A program made the position numbers and the translations under genes. From positions 458,569 to 522,568 of the forward strand of contig NZ_JAQZAO010000004.1 in the NCBI RefSeq assembly GCF_028737315.1: a stretch of 64,000 bases of DNA, written 5' to 3'. Source of the DNA: Actinomycetospora lemnae (GTDB lineage Bacteria; Actinomycetota; Actinomycetes; Mycobacteriales; Pseudonocardiaceae). Of the stretch, positions 51,330 to 61,561 are shown in pieces. The notes under the pieces were generated by a model, which had not been told where the DNA came from, made no database searches, and saw nothing but the letters and a program-made list of their open reading frames with translations. Within the stretch, counting starts at the first letter, position 1. Every line of letters starts with the position of its first letter.

Positions 51330-51344
51330 TGGTGTGTCCCCGTG

Positions 51345-51350
51345 TAGTCT
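51345..51350 (+). promoter_or_regulatory. Probable -10 box of a secY promoter
   Basis: TAGTCT (TAnnnT) sits after the rplO terminator and about 125 bases before secY. No -35 consensus. Confidence 0.4.
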
Positions 51351-51473
51351 CGCCCCGGGCCGGCTCGACCGGCCCGCCCCGGCCTCCGGCGCCCGTTCGC
51401 GGCGCGGGGCCTGGACACCCGGCCTGCGCGGCCCAGAGCGCGCACCGTGGCCGAACGACATCTGGAGGTCCGA

Positions 51474-52793
<1,320 letters not shown>

Positions 52794-52855
52794 CCGGGTA
52801 GTCGGTCGCAGGGCAGCGAGGGTCAGCACCGGGTGTGGGTCGAGGGAGTGACGTC

Positions 52856-53413
52856 GTGAGGATCGTGCTGGTGGGCCCGCCGGGAGCGGGCAAGGGAACG
52901 CAGGCGGCACGGCTGTCCGAGCGTCTGGACGCGCCCCACATCTCCACCGGCGACATCTTCCGCGAGAACATGAAGAACGAGACGGACCTCGGCAAGGAGG
53001 CCCAGCGCTACGTCGACGCGGGCGACCTGGTGCCGGACGAGGTGACCGTCAAGATGGTCAAGGACCGTCTCGCGCAGCCCGACGCCCAGGGGGGCTTCCT
53101 CCTCGACGGGTTCCCCCGCAACGCCGCGCAGGCGCGCGAGCTCGAGGACGTGCTGAGCGAGCTGAACCAGCGCCTCGACGCCGTGCTGGTCTTCGAGGTC
53201 GACGACGAGGAGCTCGTCAAGCGCCTCACCTCGCGCGGGCGCTCGGACGACACCGAAGAGACCATCCGGCACCGCCAGCAGGTCTACCGTTCGGAGACCG
53301 AGCCGCTGATCGAGCACTACCGGGACATCGCGGTGCGGGTGGACGCCGTCGGGTCGGTCGAGGAGATCACCGACCGCGCCATGGACGCCCTCGCCGACGA
53401 GCCCGACGACTGA
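52856..53413 (+). CDS. adk: Adenylate kinase
   Basis: A 185-residue kinase: P-loop GPPGAGKGT (residues 7-15), [20 protein letters not shown], and a short LID ([17 protein letters not shown]) without zinc cysteines, the short bacterial form. It balances ATP, ADP and AMP. GTG 52856 follows GAGGGAG. The conserved secY-adk-map order supports the call. Confidence 0.97.
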   Translation: MRIVLVGPPGAGKGTQAARLSERLDAPHISTGDIFRENMKNETDLGKEAQRYVDAGDLVPDEVTVKMVKDRLAQPDAQGGFLLDGFPRNAAQARELEDVLSELNQRLDAVLVFEVDDEELVKRLTSRGRSDDTEETIRHRQQVYRSETEPLIEHYRDIAVRVDAVGSVEEITDRAMDALADEPDD

Positions 53414-54271
53414 GTGGGTCAGGGTCGCCGCACCACCCGCCTCACAGAGGTCGTGTCCGCCGGGGTGGGCGGTATCGCCGACCGGGTCCGGGGGCGCCTC
53501 GTGGAGATGAAGACACCGGGCCAGGTCGAGGCGATGCGCGCCGCCGGCCTCGTGGTGGCGTCCGCGCTCGCCGCGGTCACCGACGCCGCGCGGCCGGGCA
53601 CGAGCACCGCGGACCTCGACGGGATCGCCGATGCCGCCATCCGTGACGCCGGCGCCGTGCCCTCGTTCCTCGGCTACCAGGGCTTCCCGGCCTCGATCTG
53701 CGCGTCGGTCAACGAGCAGGTCGTGCACGGTATCCCGTCGGCCGAGCAGGTCCTCGCCGACGGTGACCTCGTCTCGATCGACTGCGGCGCGATCCTCGAG
53801 GGGTGGCACGGCGACGCGGCGGTGACGCTGCTCGTCGGCACCCCGCGGGCCGAGGACGAGGCGCTGTCGGCGGCCTGCCGCGCGGCGATGGAGGCCGGGA
53901 TCGCGCAGCTCGTGCCGGGCGGGCGGCTCGGCGACGTCGGGCACGCGGTCGAGGAGGAGGCGCGCCGGCGCGCGGTGGCAGACGGCCGGGAGTACGGGAT
54001 CGTCGCCGACTACGGCGGGCACGGCATCGGCACCTCGATGCACATGGAGCCGTTCGTGCCCAACCTCGGTCGGGCCGGCACGGGCATGCGGCTGCGGACC
54101 GGGATGGTGCTCGCCATCGAGCCGATGCTCACCGGCGGCACGGACGAGACCGAGGAGCTCGCCGACGGCTGGACCGTCGTGACCGCGGACGGCAGCCGCG
54201 CCGCGCACTGGGAGCACTCGGTGGCGGTCACCGACGACGGTCCGAGGGTCCTCACCGCGCCTGCGTCCTGA
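53414..54271 (+). CDS. map: Methionine aminopeptidase
   Basis: 285 residues, type I. Metal ligands are visible: Asp in VSIDCGAI, Asp in GWHGDAAVT, His in [14 protein letters not shown], Glu in AIEPMLT and Glu in HWEHSVAV. It removes the initiator Met from new proteins. The GTG start at 53414 directly follows the adk stop; the first about 30 residues are not conserved, so GTG 53501 (before EMKTPGQ) is possible. Confidence 0.95.
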   Translation: MGQGRRTTRLTEVVSAGVGGIADRVRGRLVEMKTPGQVEAMRAAGLVVASALAAVTDAARPGTSTADLDGIADAAIRDAGAVPSFLGYQGFPASICASVNEQVVHGIPSAEQVLADGDLVSIDCGAILEGWHGDAAVTLLVGTPRAEDEALSAACRAAMEAGIAQLVPGGRLGDVGHAVEEEARRRAVADGREYGIVADYGGHGIGTSMHMEPFVPNLGRAGTGMRLRTGMVLAIEPMLTGGTDETEELADGWTVVTADGSRAAHWEHSVAVTDDGPRVLTAPAS

Positions 54272-54276
54272 CGAAC

Positions 54277-54293
54277 GGATAGCGGAACTATCC
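54277..54293. promoter_or_regulatory. Operator-like palindrome before the DUF1707 gene
   Basis: GGATAG (54277-54282) / CTATCC (54288-54293) with spacer CGGAA. A -10-like TAGGCT at 54303-54308 would place the -35 inside this palindrome, a position suited to a TetR- or MarR-type repressor (inference). Confidence 0.45.
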
Positions 54294-54330
54294 ACTCGCT
54301 GCTAGGCTCGGTCGCGAGCCGAGGAGCGGG

Positions 54331-54834
54331 GTGGTCAGCATGGCCGGATCAGGGGCGGTGTCGGGGTCGGTGTCAGGGTCGGTGTCAGGGGCCGACCGGC
54401 TGCGGGTGGCGGACGCCGACCGCGCGCGTGTGGCGTCGGTGCTCGAGCGGGCGCACGCCGAGGGGCGGCTGACGCTCGCGGAGTACGACGAGCGCGTGCG
54501 CGCCGCCCACGGGGCGGTGGTGCGGGCGGACCTCACGCCGCTGACGGCGGACCTGCCCGAGCTGCCGGCTCCTGCCGCGGCGGCGCCGTCGACGCGCCGG
54601 GCTGCGACGACGCCGCTGCGCGCGGCGATCGTGGTGTGGGCGACGGTGTCGGTGATCAACCTCGTGATCTGGGTGGCCGTGTCGGTCGGCACGGGCGGGG
54701 CGGTGGCGCCGTGGTGGATCTGGGTCGCCGGCCCCTGGGGTGCGGTGCTCGCGGTCCACGCCCTCGCGACACGGGCGGGGTTCGCGCCGCCGGTGCCGTT
54801 CGCCTGCGCCGGGCCCCGCGCGTCGCGGCGCTGA
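54331..54834 (+). CDS. DUF1707 domain membrane protein
   Basis: 167 residues: a Ser/Gly/Val repeat N-terminus (12-bp DNA repeats), a DUF1707 domain (about 24-78: [24 protein letters not shown], then [12 protein letters not shown]), an Ala/Pro linker, and two membrane helices (about 97-117 and 125-146). DUF1707 is a common actinobacterial N-terminal module of unknown function in small membrane proteins. GTG 54331 or ATG 54340 could be the start. It sits between map and infA with its own operator-like site, so it is probably not part of the translation unit. Confidence 0.8.
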   Translation: MVSMAGSGAVSGSVSGSVSGADRLRVADADRARVASVLERAHAEGRLTLAEYDERVRAAHGAVVRADLTPLTADLPELPAPAAAAPSTRRAATTPLRAAIVVWATVSVINLVIWVAVSVGTGGAVAPWWIWVAGPWGAVLAVHALATRAGFAPPVPFACAGPRASRR

Positions 54835-54893
54835 CCAGGGCGGTCGAGATCGCTCGGTGTACCCCGGTGGCGAGGCACTCGACACGCCGCGCG

Positions 54894-54899
54894 TACACT
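54894..54899 (+). promoter_or_regulatory. Possible -10 box of an infA promoter
   Basis: TACACT (TAnnnT) lies 149 bases before infA, just after the DUF1707 gene. No clear -35. Confidence 0.35.
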
Positions 54900-55048
54900 T
54901 GACGGCTGGTGCGCGTGTCGTGCCGGTGGCCGCGCGCGCTCGTGTCGGACGCCGGGTCGCGTCCGGGCACCGCGTCCGCCGTCCGTCCGTCGCGAGCAGC
55001 GCCGGACACCGGGGGACGCCAGCGTACGTCGATAGGAATGCGGAGGAC

Positions 55049-55270
55049 ATGGCGAAGAAGGACGGCGCCATCGAGGTCGAGGGCCGGGTCATCGAGCCCC
55101 TGCCCAACGCGATGTTCCGGGTGGAGCTCGAGAACGGGCACAAGGTCCTGGCGCACATCAGCGGCAAGATGCGCCAGCACTACATCCGGATCCTTCCCGA
55201 GGACAAGGTCGTCGTCGAGCTGTCGCCCTACGACCTCTCGCGTGGCCGGATCGTCTACCGCTACAAGTGA
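55049..55270 (+). CDS. infA: Translation initiation factor IF-1
   Basis: A 73-residue S1/OB-fold protein: [20 protein letters not shown], then [19 protein letters not shown] and [16 protein letters not shown]. It blocks the A site during initiation. ATG 55049 follows CGGAGGAC. It begins the alpha operon segment (rpmJ, rpsM, rpsK, rpsD, rpoA, rplQ). Confidence 0.98.
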   Translation: MAKKDGAIEVEGRVIEPLPNAMFRVELENGHKVLAHISGKMRQHYIRILPEDKVVVELSPYDLSRGRIVYRYK

Positions 55271-55303
55271 CCGGGACAGCCTCGGAACAGTGAGGAAGAG
55301 GAC

Positions 55304-55417
55304 GTGAAGGTCCAGCCGAGCGTCAAGCGCATCTGCGCGAAGTGCCAGGTGGTCCGCCGTCACGGGCGGGTCATGGTGATCTGCGACAACCTGCGCCACA
55401 AGCAGCGCCAGGGCTGA
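55304..55417 (+). CDS. rpmJ: 50S ribosomal protein L36
   Basis: A 37-residue bL36: [19 protein letters not shown] then [13 protein letters not shown], with the zinc set Cys11, Cys14, Cys27 and His32. The GTG start at 55304 follows GAGGAAGAGG. It lies 33 bases after infA, the usual order. Confidence 0.96.
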   Translation: MKVQPSVKRICAKCQVVRRHGRVMVICDNLRHKQRQG

Positions 55418-55599
55418 CGCAGCCCGACCTGGGCACCGCGGCCCCGACGGGCCGCACACCAGAGAACCCTCCCCGCACCTACGTCGACACCGACTCGGCG
55501 GAGCACCCCCGGCACGGGAGGCCGGGGCCCGGAGCGCCAGCGCTCGCGGGACGGGCGGGGAGCCAGACCTCCCGGACGACACGAGGAGCACGTCGCCCC

Positions 55600-55980
55600 A
55601 TGGCACGACTCGCCGGCGTCGACCTCCCCCGCGAGAAGCGGATGGAGATCGCGCTGACCTACATCTTCGGGATCGGCCGCAGCCGGTCCAAGGAGATCCT
55701 CACCGAGACCGGCATCGACCCCGACCTGCGGTCCAAGGACCTGTCGGACGCCGACGCCGCCACGCTGCGCGCGTACATCGAGAACCACTTCCGGGTCGAG
55801 GGCGACCTGCGCCGCGAGGTCCAGGCGGACATCCGGCGCAAGGTCGAGATCGGCAGCTACCAGGGGCTGCGGCACCGCCGCAATCTCCCGGTGCACGGGC
55901 AGCGGACCAAGACCAACGCCCGGTCGCGCAAGGGCCCCAAGAAGACGGTTGCCGGCAAGAAGAAGGCCACGCGCAAGTAA
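55600..55980 (+). CDS. rpsM: 30S ribosomal protein S13
   Basis: A 126-residue uS13: [21 protein letters not shown] then [12 protein letters not shown], and [21 protein letters not shown]. It contacts L5 and P-site tRNA. A 182-base gap after rpmJ shows no supportable gene. ATG 55600 follows CGAGGAGCACG. Confidence 0.98.
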   Translation: MARLAGVDLPREKRMEIALTYIFGIGRSRSKEILTETGIDPDLRSKDLSDADAATLRAYIENHFRVEGDLRREVQADIRRKVEIGSYQGLRHRRNLPVHGQRTKTNARSRKGPKKTVAGKKKATRK

Positions 55981-56013
55981 GCGCCCCCCCTCGATCAGGA
56001 GTCAGTAGAAGAC

Positions 56014-56424
56014 ATGCCACCCAGGACTCGCCAGGGCGCGGCCGGGGCCAAGAAGGTCCGGCGCCGGGAGAAGAAGAACGTCTCCCACGGCCACGCGCAC
56101 ATCAAGAGCACGTTCAACAACACGATCGTCTCCATCACCGACCCGACCGGCAACGTCATCAGCTGGGCGTCGGCCGGCCACGTGGGCTTCAAGGGCTCGC
56201 GCAAGTCGACGCCGTTCGCCGCGCAGATGGCCGCGGAGAACTGCGCCCGCAAGGCCGCCGAGCACGGGATGAAGAAGGTCGACGTCTTCGTCAAGGGCCC
56301 GGGCTCGGGCCGCGAGACCGCGATCCGTTCGCTGCAGGCCGCGGGCCTCGAGGTCGGGACGATCTCCGACGTCACCCCGCAGCCGCACAACGGCTGCCGT
56401 CCGCCGAAGCGTCGCCGGGTCTAG
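56014..56424 (+). CDS. rpsK: 30S ribosomal protein S11
   Basis: A 136-residue uS11: Lys/Arg-rich N-terminus, then [20 protein letters not shown] and [16 protein letters not shown] at the end. It lines the mRNA exit platform. ATG 56014 follows CAGGAG with a fairly long spacer. Confidence 0.98.
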   Translation: MPPRTRQGAAGAKKVRRREKKNVSHGHAHIKSTFNNTIVSITDPTGNVISWASAGHVGFKGSRKSTPFAAQMAAENCARKAAEHGMKKVDVFVKGPGSGRETAIRSLQAAGLEVGTISDVTPQPHNGCRPPKRRRV

Positions 56425-56444
56425 GCGGAGAGGAGACACACGAG

Positions 56445-57050
56445 ATGGCCCGTTACACCGGTCCCGCCACCCGCAAGTCCCGCCGCCTCAAGGTCGACCT
56501 GATCGGCGGCGACAAGTCCTTCGAGCGTCGCCCGTACCCGCCGGGGCAGCACGGCCGGATCCGCATCAAGGAGTCGGAGTACCTGCTGCAGCTGCAGGAG
56601 AAGCAGAAGGCCCGCTTCACCTACGGCCTGCTCGAGAAGCAGATGCGCGCCTACTACGAGGAGGCGAACCGTCGCGAGGGCAAGACCGGCGACGAGTTCC
56701 TCCGCCTGCTCGAGTCGCGCCTCGACTCGGTCGTCTACCGCGCCGGGCTCGCCCAGACCCGGCGCCAGGCCCGCCAGCTCGTGGGCCACGGCCACTTCCT
56801 GGTCAACGGCCAGAAGGTCGACGTCCCCAGCTACCGGGTGACGCAGTACGACATCATCGACGTCCGGGAGAAGTCCCGGAACATGCTGCCCTTCGTGGTG
56901 GCGAAGGAGAACTTCGGCGACCGGCCCGTCCCGGGCTGGCTGCAGGTGGTCCCGGACTCGCTGCGCATCTTCGTCCACTCCCTGCCGGAGCGGTCGCAGA
57001 TCGACACGCCGGTCTCGGAGCAGCTGATCGTCGAGTTCTACTCGAAGTAA
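56445..57050 (+). CDS. rpsD: 30S ribosomal protein S4
   Basis: A 201-residue uS4: RPYPPGQHGRIRIKESEYLLQL, then the S4 RNA-binding domain LDSVVYRAGLAQTRRQARQ and VGHGHFLVNGQKVDVPSY. No N-terminal zinc cysteines, so it is the zinc-free type. It starts 30S assembly and often regulates the alpha operon. Confidence 0.98.
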   Translation: MARYTGPATRKSRRLKVDLIGGDKSFERRPYPPGQHGRIRIKESEYLLQLQEKQKARFTYGLLEKQMRAYYEEANRREGKTGDEFLRLLESRLDSVVYRAGLAQTRRQARQLVGHGHFLVNGQKVDVPSYRVTQYDIIDVREKSRNMLPFVVAKENFGDRPVPGWLQVVPDSLRIFVHSLPERSQIDTPVSEQLIVEFYSK

Positions 57051-57058
57051 CGCGGTAC

Positions 57059-57088
57059 CCCGGCCCGGGCAAGCCTGCTCGGGCCGGG
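57059..57088 (+). promoter_or_regulatory. Hairpin between rpsD and rpoA
   Basis: CCCGGCCCG (57059-57067) / CGGGCCGGG (57080-57088) with a 12-base loop, nine bases after the rpsD stop; possible RNA-processing or partial termination site. Confidence 0.4.
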
Positions 57089-57137
57089 TCGGGTTCGGCG
57101 TCAAATAGCGGACGCCGCATCGGAAGGAAACTCGCAC

Positions 57138-58211
57138 GTGCTGATCTCCCAGCGTCCTGCCCTCTCCGAGGACGCCATCGACGACACCCGCTCCCGGTTC
57201 GTCATCGAGCCGCTGGAGCCGGGTTTCGGCTACACCCTCGGCAACTCGCTGCGTCGCACCCTGCTGTCGTCCATCCCGGGCGCGGCCGTGACCAGCATCC
57301 GTGTCGACGGGGTCCTCCACGAGTTCACCACCGTCCCGGGGGTGAAGGAGGACGTCACCGACATCATCCTCAACCTCAAGGAGCTGGTCGTCAGCTCCGA
57401 GGAGGACGAGCCGGCCACGATGTACCTGCGCAAGCAGGGCCCCGGCACCGTGACGGCGGGCGACATCGTCCCGCCGGCCGGCGTGACCGTGCACAACCCC
57501 GACCTCCACATCGCGACCCTGAACGACCAGGGCCGCCTCGAGGTCGAGCTCGTCGTCGAGCGTGGCCGCGGGTACGTCCCGGCCGCGCAGAACAAGGCGT
57601 CCGGCGCCGAGATCGGCCGCATCCCGGTCGACTCGATCTACTCGCCGGTGCTCAAGGTCAGCTACAAGGTCGAGGCGACCCGCGTCGAGCAGCGCACCGA
57701 CTTCGACAAGCTGATCCTCGACGTCGAGACCAAGCCGTCGATGACCCCGCGCGACGCGATCGCGTCCGCCGGGCGCACGCTCGTCGAGCTCTTCGGCCTG
57801 GCGCGCGAGCTCAACGTCGACGCCGAGGGCATCGAGATCGGTCCCTCGCCCGCCGAGGCCGACTCGATCGCCGCGTTCGCGATGCCCATCGAGGACCTCG
57901 ACCTCACGGTCCGGTCCTACAACTGCCTCAAGCGGGAGGGCATCCACACGGTCGGCGAGCTCGTCGGCCGCTCGGAGGCCGACCTGCTGGACATCCGCAA
58001 CTTCGGTGCGAAGTCCATCGACGAGGTCAAGATGAAGCTCGCGGGTCTCGGGCTGGCCCTCAAGGACAGCCCGCCCGGGTTCGACCCGTCCGCCGCGGCG
58101 GCCGACTACCCGTCGGAGGGCTTCGAGTCCTACGGCTCGGACGGCGGCTTCGGCGGCTACGGCGTGTCGGACGACGACGGCCAGGACTACGCCGAGACCG
58201 AGCAGCTGTAG
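57138..58211 (+). CDS. rpoA: RNA polymerase alpha subunit
   Basis: A 357-residue alpha subunit. The N-terminal domain ([20 protein letters not shown]) dimerises and holds beta and beta-prime. The C-terminal domain (about 255-320: [20 protein letters not shown], then [20 protein letters not shown]) binds UP elements and activators. A Gly/Ser/Asp-rich tail ends the protein. The GTG start at 57138 follows GGAAGG. Confidence 0.98.
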   Translation: MLISQRPALSEDAIDDTRSRFVIEPLEPGFGYTLGNSLRRTLLSSIPGAAVTSIRVDGVLHEFTTVPGVKEDVTDIILNLKELVVSSEEDEPATMYLRKQGPGTVTAGDIVPPAGVTVHNPDLHIATLNDQGRLEVELVVERGRGYVPAAQNKASGAEIGRIPVDSIYSPVLKVSYKVEATRVEQRTDFDKLILDVETKPSMTPRDAIASAGRTLVELFGLARELNVDAEGIEIGPSPAEADSIAAFAMPIEDLDLTVRSYNCLKREGIHTVGELVGRSEADLLDIRNFGAKSIDEVKMKLAGLGLALKDSPPGFDPSAAAADYPSEGFESYGSDGGFGGYGVSDDDGQDYAETEQL

Positions 58212-58244
58212 TACCCCTCTTCCAGCGACTCTGACGTGCTGCCC

Positions 58245-58272
58245 CCGCCCGGCCCGTTCGCGGGCCGGGCGG
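58245..58272 (+). promoter_or_regulatory. Hairpin with TTCG tetraloop before rplQ
   Basis: CCGCCCGGCCCG (58245-58256) / CGGGCCGGGCGG (58261-58272), loop TTCG, a 12-bp perfect stem just upstream of the rplQ leader (GGAAAGG). A very stable RNA structure between rpoA and rplQ. Confidence 0.5.
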
Positions 58273-58300
58273 AAAGGCGTCACGAGACAGGAGCAGTGAC

Positions 58301-59014
58301 ATGCCCCAGCCCACCAAGGGCCCGCGGCTCGGGGGTTCCCCCGACCACCAGAAGCTGATGCTGGCCAACCTGGCCACGTCGCTCTTCACGCACGGCCGCA
58401 TCCACACCACGCGGGCCAAGGCCGAGCGCCTGCGCCCGTACGCGGAGCGGCTGATCACCAAGGCCAAGAAGGGCGGCCTGCACAACCGGCGCCTCATCGC
58501 GGAGCAGATCCGCGACAAGGACGTCGTGCACCGCCTCGTGGCCGAGATCGGCCCGTTCTTCGCCGACCGTCCCGGCGGCTACACGCGCATCGTCAAGACC
58601 CTGCCCCGCAAGGGTGACAACGCGCCGATGGCCGTGATCGAGCTGGTCAACGAGCGGACTGCGTCCGCGGAGGCCTCGCAGGCCACCCGCACCGCGGCCC
58701 CGAAGTCGCCCTCGGGCCCGGGCGCCCAGATCGGCAGCACCGCGACGGGGGCGGCCGCGACGGCCGCGACCATCGCGGCCGCCGAGTCCGATGCGTCCCC
58801 CGAGCCGGCCGAGCCCACGGACGCCGCGGCGGCCGAGGGTGTCGGGACCGACGACGACGCCCCCGAGGTGCCGGAGGCCGAGGCCTCTGCGGGCCGTGAC
58901 CCGTCCGAGGACGCCGACTCCGGCGCCTCCGAGGGCGACACCGGCGCGTCGAGCGACCAGGACCCGTCGGAGGATGGCGACTCCTCGGCGACCACCGGGG
59001 ACGACAAGTCCTGA
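58301..59014 (+). CDS. rplQ: 50S ribosomal protein L17 with long acidic C-terminal tail
   Basis: 237 residues; the bL17 core is about 117 ([21 protein letters not shown], then [23 protein letters not shown] and [20 protein letters not shown]). The remaining about 120 residues are Ala/Ser/Thr/Asp/Glu-rich and acidic. Actinobacterial L17 proteins often have such tails (M. tuberculosis about 180 residues), but this one is long. A hairpin after the stop overlaps the truA start. Confidence 0.97.
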   Translation: MPQPTKGPRLGGSPDHQKLMLANLATSLFTHGRIHTTRAKAERLRPYAERLITKAKKGGLHNRRLIAEQIRDKDVVHRLVAEIGPFFADRPGGYTRIVKTLPRKGDNAPMAVIELVNERTASAEASQATRTAAPKSPSGPGAQIGSTATGAAATAATIAAAESDASPEPAEPTDAAAAEGVGTDDDAPEVPEAEASAGRDPSEDADSGASEGDTGASSDQDPSEDGDSSATTGDDKS

Positions 59015-59030
59015 CGGACCGCACGACACC

Positions 59031-59068
59031 CCGCGAGCCCGCTCCCGACACCGGGGGCGGGCTCGCGG
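59031..59068 (+). terminator. Hairpin after rplQ overlapping the truA start
   Basis: CCGCGAGCCCGC (59031-59042) / GCGGGCTCGCGG (59057-59068), with inner CCCG/CGGG pairs possible. The last base of the 3' arm is the G of the truA GTG. It could end the alpha operon and also hide the truA start. Confidence 0.55.
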
Positions 59069-59889
59069 TGTCTCCGCGTCGCTACCGCCTCGACCTCGCC
59101 TACGACGGCACCGACTTCTCCGGCTGGGCGCGCCAGCCCGGACTGCGCACGGTGCAGGGGGTCCTGGAGGAGACGCTGGCGACGATCTGGCGGGTGCCCG
59201 TGGCGCTCACCGTCGCCGGACGCACCGACGCCGGCGTCCACGCCGACGCGCAGGTGTGCCACGTCGACCTGCCGGCGACGGTCGAGCCGCACCCCGGCCT
59301 CGTGGGGCGGCTGGCGCGGATGCTGCCGTCCGATGTCAGGGTCCGGTCGGTGGCGCCGGCGCCCGACGGGTTCGACGCCCGTTTCTCCGCGCTGCGCCGC
59401 CACTACGAGTACCGCGTCAGCACCGCGCCCTGGGGGCCCGAGCCGCTGCGCGCCCGCGACACCCTGCGCTGGCCGCGCCCGCTGGACGTCGACGCGATGA
59501 ACGAGGCCGGCCGGGGCCTGCTGGGCGAGCACGACTTCGCCGCCTACTGCCGCCCGCGGCCCGGGGCGACGACGGTGCGCGAGCTCCAGCGCCTGGAGTG
59601 GACCCGCGAGCCCGGCGAGCGCGACGTCCTCGCCGCGCGCCTGTCCGCCGACGCCTTCTGCCACTCGATGGTCCGCTCGGTGGTGGGGGCGCTGCTCGCC
59701 GTCGGGGAGGGACGCCGGCCGGTGTCCTGGCCCGCGGCGCTGCTGGACGCGGGGGAGCGGTCGAGCGAGGTCACGGTGGTGGCCGCGCGGGGGCTGCGGC
59801 TGGTGGGCGTCGACTACCCGGACCCCTCCGACCCGACCTCCCTCGCGGCCCGCGCCGTCGCCACCCGTCGTCGGCGGGACGAGCCGTGA
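59068..59889 (+). CDS. truA: tRNA pseudouridine(38-40) synthase
   Basis: A 273-residue Tru[14 protein letters not shown], the catalytic [10 protein letters not shown] with Asp54, and RHYEYRV. It isomerises uridines 38-40 in the anticodon stem-loop of many tRNAs. GTG 59068 has no visible ribosome site because a hairpin occupies the upstream bases. It directly follows rplQ, as in many bacteria. A 51-bp repeat begins five bases after its stop. Confidence 0.95.
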   Translation: MSPRRYRLDLAYDGTDFSGWARQPGLRTVQGVLEETLATIWRVPVALTVAGRTDAGVHADAQVCHVDLPATVEPHPGLVGRLARMLPSDVRVRSVAPAPDGFDARFSALRRHYEYRVSTAPWGPEPLRARDTLRWPRPLDVDAMNEAGRGLLGEHDFAAYCRPRPGATTVRELQRLEWTREPGERDVLAARLSADAFCHSMVRSVVGALLAVGEGRRPVSWPAALLDAGERSSEVTVVAARGLRLVGVDYPDPSDPTSLAARAVATRRRRDEP

Positions 59890-59894
59890 CCGGC

Positions 59895-59945
59895 GTCAGC
59901 GAAGTGCCCTCACGGACGTTGAGTGTCCGTATCGGTACTTCGATC
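59895..59945. repeat. 51-bp intergenic palindromic element, left copy of an inverted pair
   Basis: 47 of 51 positions match the copy at 2510-2560. It has nested stems CGAAGTGCC/GGTACTTCG (outer) and ACGGAC/GTCCGT (inner, seven-base loop GTTGAGT). It starts five bases after the truA stop. Confidence 0.78.
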
Positions 59946-59976
59946 TCCGCGCTGCTGGTGCGGTGCCGACTTCCAT

Positions 59977-60027
59977 GATCGAAGTACCGTCACGGACGTT
60001 GAGTGTCCGTGACGCCACGTCGCTGAC
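59977..60027. repeat. 51-bp intergenic palindromic element, right inverted copy
   Basis: The reverse complement of this unit aligns with the left copy from end to end, including identical outer tips (GTCAGCGA and GGTACTTCGATC). Its own stem GTCACGGAC/GTCCGTGAC is perfect. A 31-base spacer (59946-59976) separates it from the left copy. It ends 12 bases before the stop of the convergent VOC gene. Confidence 0.78.
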
Positions 60028-60039
60028 ACTCCCCGGTGC

Positions 60040-60417
60040 TCAGCCGCCGCTGCCGTAGGGGCGGGTGAGGATCTCGAGGACGTGGCCGTCGGGGGAGTCG
60101 AAGTAGGTGCCCCGGCCGCCGTCGTTCGTGTTCTGCCCGGGTCGGCGCCGGCCCGGGTCGGCGAAGGTCGGGACGCCGCGGGCGCGCAGGCGCTCGGTGA
60201 TGACGTCGAACTCGTCGTCGGGCACGAGGAACGCGTAGTGCTGGGGGTGCGGGTCCTCGACGTGCATGTGGTCGAGGTTCGTCCCGTGCGCGACCTCGAC
60301 GACCGTGAACGGGCCGTAGTGCGTGGCGGCGGGCAGCCCGAGGACCTCGGTGAGGAACGCCGCGCCGGCGTCCGGGTCCCGGGACTCGACGATGGTGTGG
60401 TTCAGCTCGATGGGCAT
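60040..60417 (-). CDS. VOC-family (glyoxalase/bleomycin-resistance fold) protein
   Basis: 125 residues, two beta-alpha-beta-beta-beta units: LNHTIVESRDPDAGAAFLTEV, then a metal-ligand-like His in MHVEDPHPQHYAFLV, and FDSPDGHVLEILTRPYG with a C-terminal Glu. VOC proteins include dioxygenases, isomerases and binding proteins; the activity cannot be assigned. It converges with truA across the inverted repeat pair. A separate transcript from the Rieske gene is possible (55-base gap). Confidence 0.8.
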   Translation of the reverse strand: MPIELNHTIVESRDPDAGAAFLTEVLGLPAATHYGPFTVVEVAHGTNLDHMHVEDPHPQHYAFLVPDDEFDVITERLRARGVPTFADPGRRRPGQNTNDGGRGTYFDSPDGHVLEILTRPYGSGG

Positions 60418-60472
60418 GCTTCGAGGGTCGGACCTCGAGCAAGGTCGAGGTCAAGGTACCAGGGTCGAGGGG

Positions 60473-60793
60473 TCAGGGCACGCTGACGGTGACCGTGCCG
60501 TCGTCGTCGACCCGGCAGGGGATGGGGACGAGGTCGCAGCCGGCGGGGTCGACGCCGCGGCCGGTGGCGACGTCGAACGCGTAGCGGTGGTTGGCGCAGG
60601 TCAGGACGCCGTCGGCGAGGGTGCCGCGCTCGAGGGGCCAGGCGCGGTGCGGGCAGCGGTTGTCGTAGGCACGCACCCCGTCGGCTGCGTCGTCCACGGC
60701 GACGAGCAGCACCCGCCGGCCGTCGACCATGACCGCCGTCATCGCCCGCTCGCGCAGTGCGGCGAGCGGGAGGACGGCGACCTCGTCGGCCAT
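60473..60793 (-). CDS. Small Rieske [2Fe-2S] ferredoxin-like protein
   Basis: 106 residues. The Rieske ligands are clear: C47-P-H49 in NRCPHRAWPL and C66-ANH69 in LTCANHRYAF. Such proteins carry electrons for oxygenases (BphF type) or are NirD-like; no oxygenase gene is nearby. ATG 60793 is the start. It follows the 242-residue hypothetical gene by 29 bases on the same strand, so may be at the end of the type VII transcript. Confidence 0.87.
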   Translation of the reverse strand: MADEVAVLPLAALRERAMTAVMVDGRRVLLVAVDDAADGVRAYDNRCPHRAWPLERGTLADGVLTCANHRYAFDVATGRGVDPAGCDLVPIPCRVDDDGTVTVSVP

Positions 60794-60822
60794 GGGGCCC
60801 CCTCGACCTCGGTGGGTCGAGG

Positions 60823-61551
60823 CTAGTCGCCGCGGCGCACCGGTCCCAGGATCGCGGTCTCGCGGGGCCCGGTCACGAGGTCGAGGCGGCGCCAGAGGTT
60901 GCGGCCGAGGAGGACGGCGCCGCGGTCGGGCAGGGTGCGCAGGGTCTCGGACATCGTCGGCGTCAGCCGCCAGAGGCGCCCCGCGAGCTCGGCCTCGTGC
61001 GGGGGCAGGCGCTGGAGCAGGACGAGGTCGGCGTCGTCGGCGAGGTCGGACACGGCCGGGACCAGCGACGGGAGCACGACGAGCGTCGTCTGCCAGGCAC
61101 GCCGGGCGGGCGAGGGGCCGCGGGCGGTGGCCCCGCGGTCGTGCACGAGCAGCAGCGGCGGGCTGTCGGGGACGGCGAGGTCGGGCGGGGGTTCGCCGAC
61201 GACGCGCACGGTCTCGTCGTCGCTGTCCCGCGCCCCGGCCCGGCGGACCGCCTCCCACGCCGGGGGCCGGCCCGTGACGATGACCGCTCGAGTCCCGGTG
61301 GCGACGGCGCGCAGGGTGACCTGGCGGGCGAGGTAGAGCCCGCCGAGCAGGACGACCCGCGTCGGCTCGGGGCGGACGAGGGACACGGCGACCGGCTCGC
61401 CGTCGGGGTCGGCGCCGAGCACCACGCCCGCGGGGCGCACGGGCGGGCCGAGGGCGTCGACGAGGGCGGGCGGGACCGAGAACGTCGGGGCGAGCTCGGG
61501 CTCGGCGCGGGTGGGCGCGGTGCGGCCGGCGGGCCCGGGCGGGGCGGTCAC
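60823..61551 (-). CDS. Hypothetical protein downstream of eccE
   Basis: 242 residues, not recognised. No signal peptide or strong membrane helix. The sequence is Ala/Pro/Val-rich with alternating hydrophobic strands (GVVLGADPDGEPVAVSLV, RAVIVTGRPPAW, PPLLLVHDRGA) that resemble an alpha/beta nucleotide-binding fold without a P-loop. It lies ten bases after eccE and probably shares its transcript, so a type VII secretion accessory role is inferred. The GTG start at 61551 lacks a ribosome site. Confidence 0.6.
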   Translation of the reverse strand: MTAPPGPAGRTAPTRAEPELAPTFSVPPALVDALGPPVRPAGVVLGADPDGEPVAVSLVRPEPTRVVLLGGLYLARQVTLRAVATGTRAVIVTGRPPAWEAVRRAGARDSDDETVRVVGEPPPDLAVPDSPPLLLVHDRGATARGPSPARRAWQTTLVVLPSLVPAVSDLADDADLVLLQRLPPHEAELAGRLWRLTPTMSETLRTLPDRGAVLLGRNLWRRLDLVTGPRETAILGPVRRGD

Positions 61552-61561
61552 GGCAGGGAGG

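Noticed and set aside
55418..55599. Extension of rpsM upstream to near 55342
   Set aside because: S13 has a highly conserved N-terminus at ATG 55600 with a ribosome site; the upstream frame overlaps rpmJ.
60421..60472. Repeated GGTCGAGG words between the VOC and Rieske genes
   Set aside because: Short, irregular and compositionally expected; no stable symmetry.
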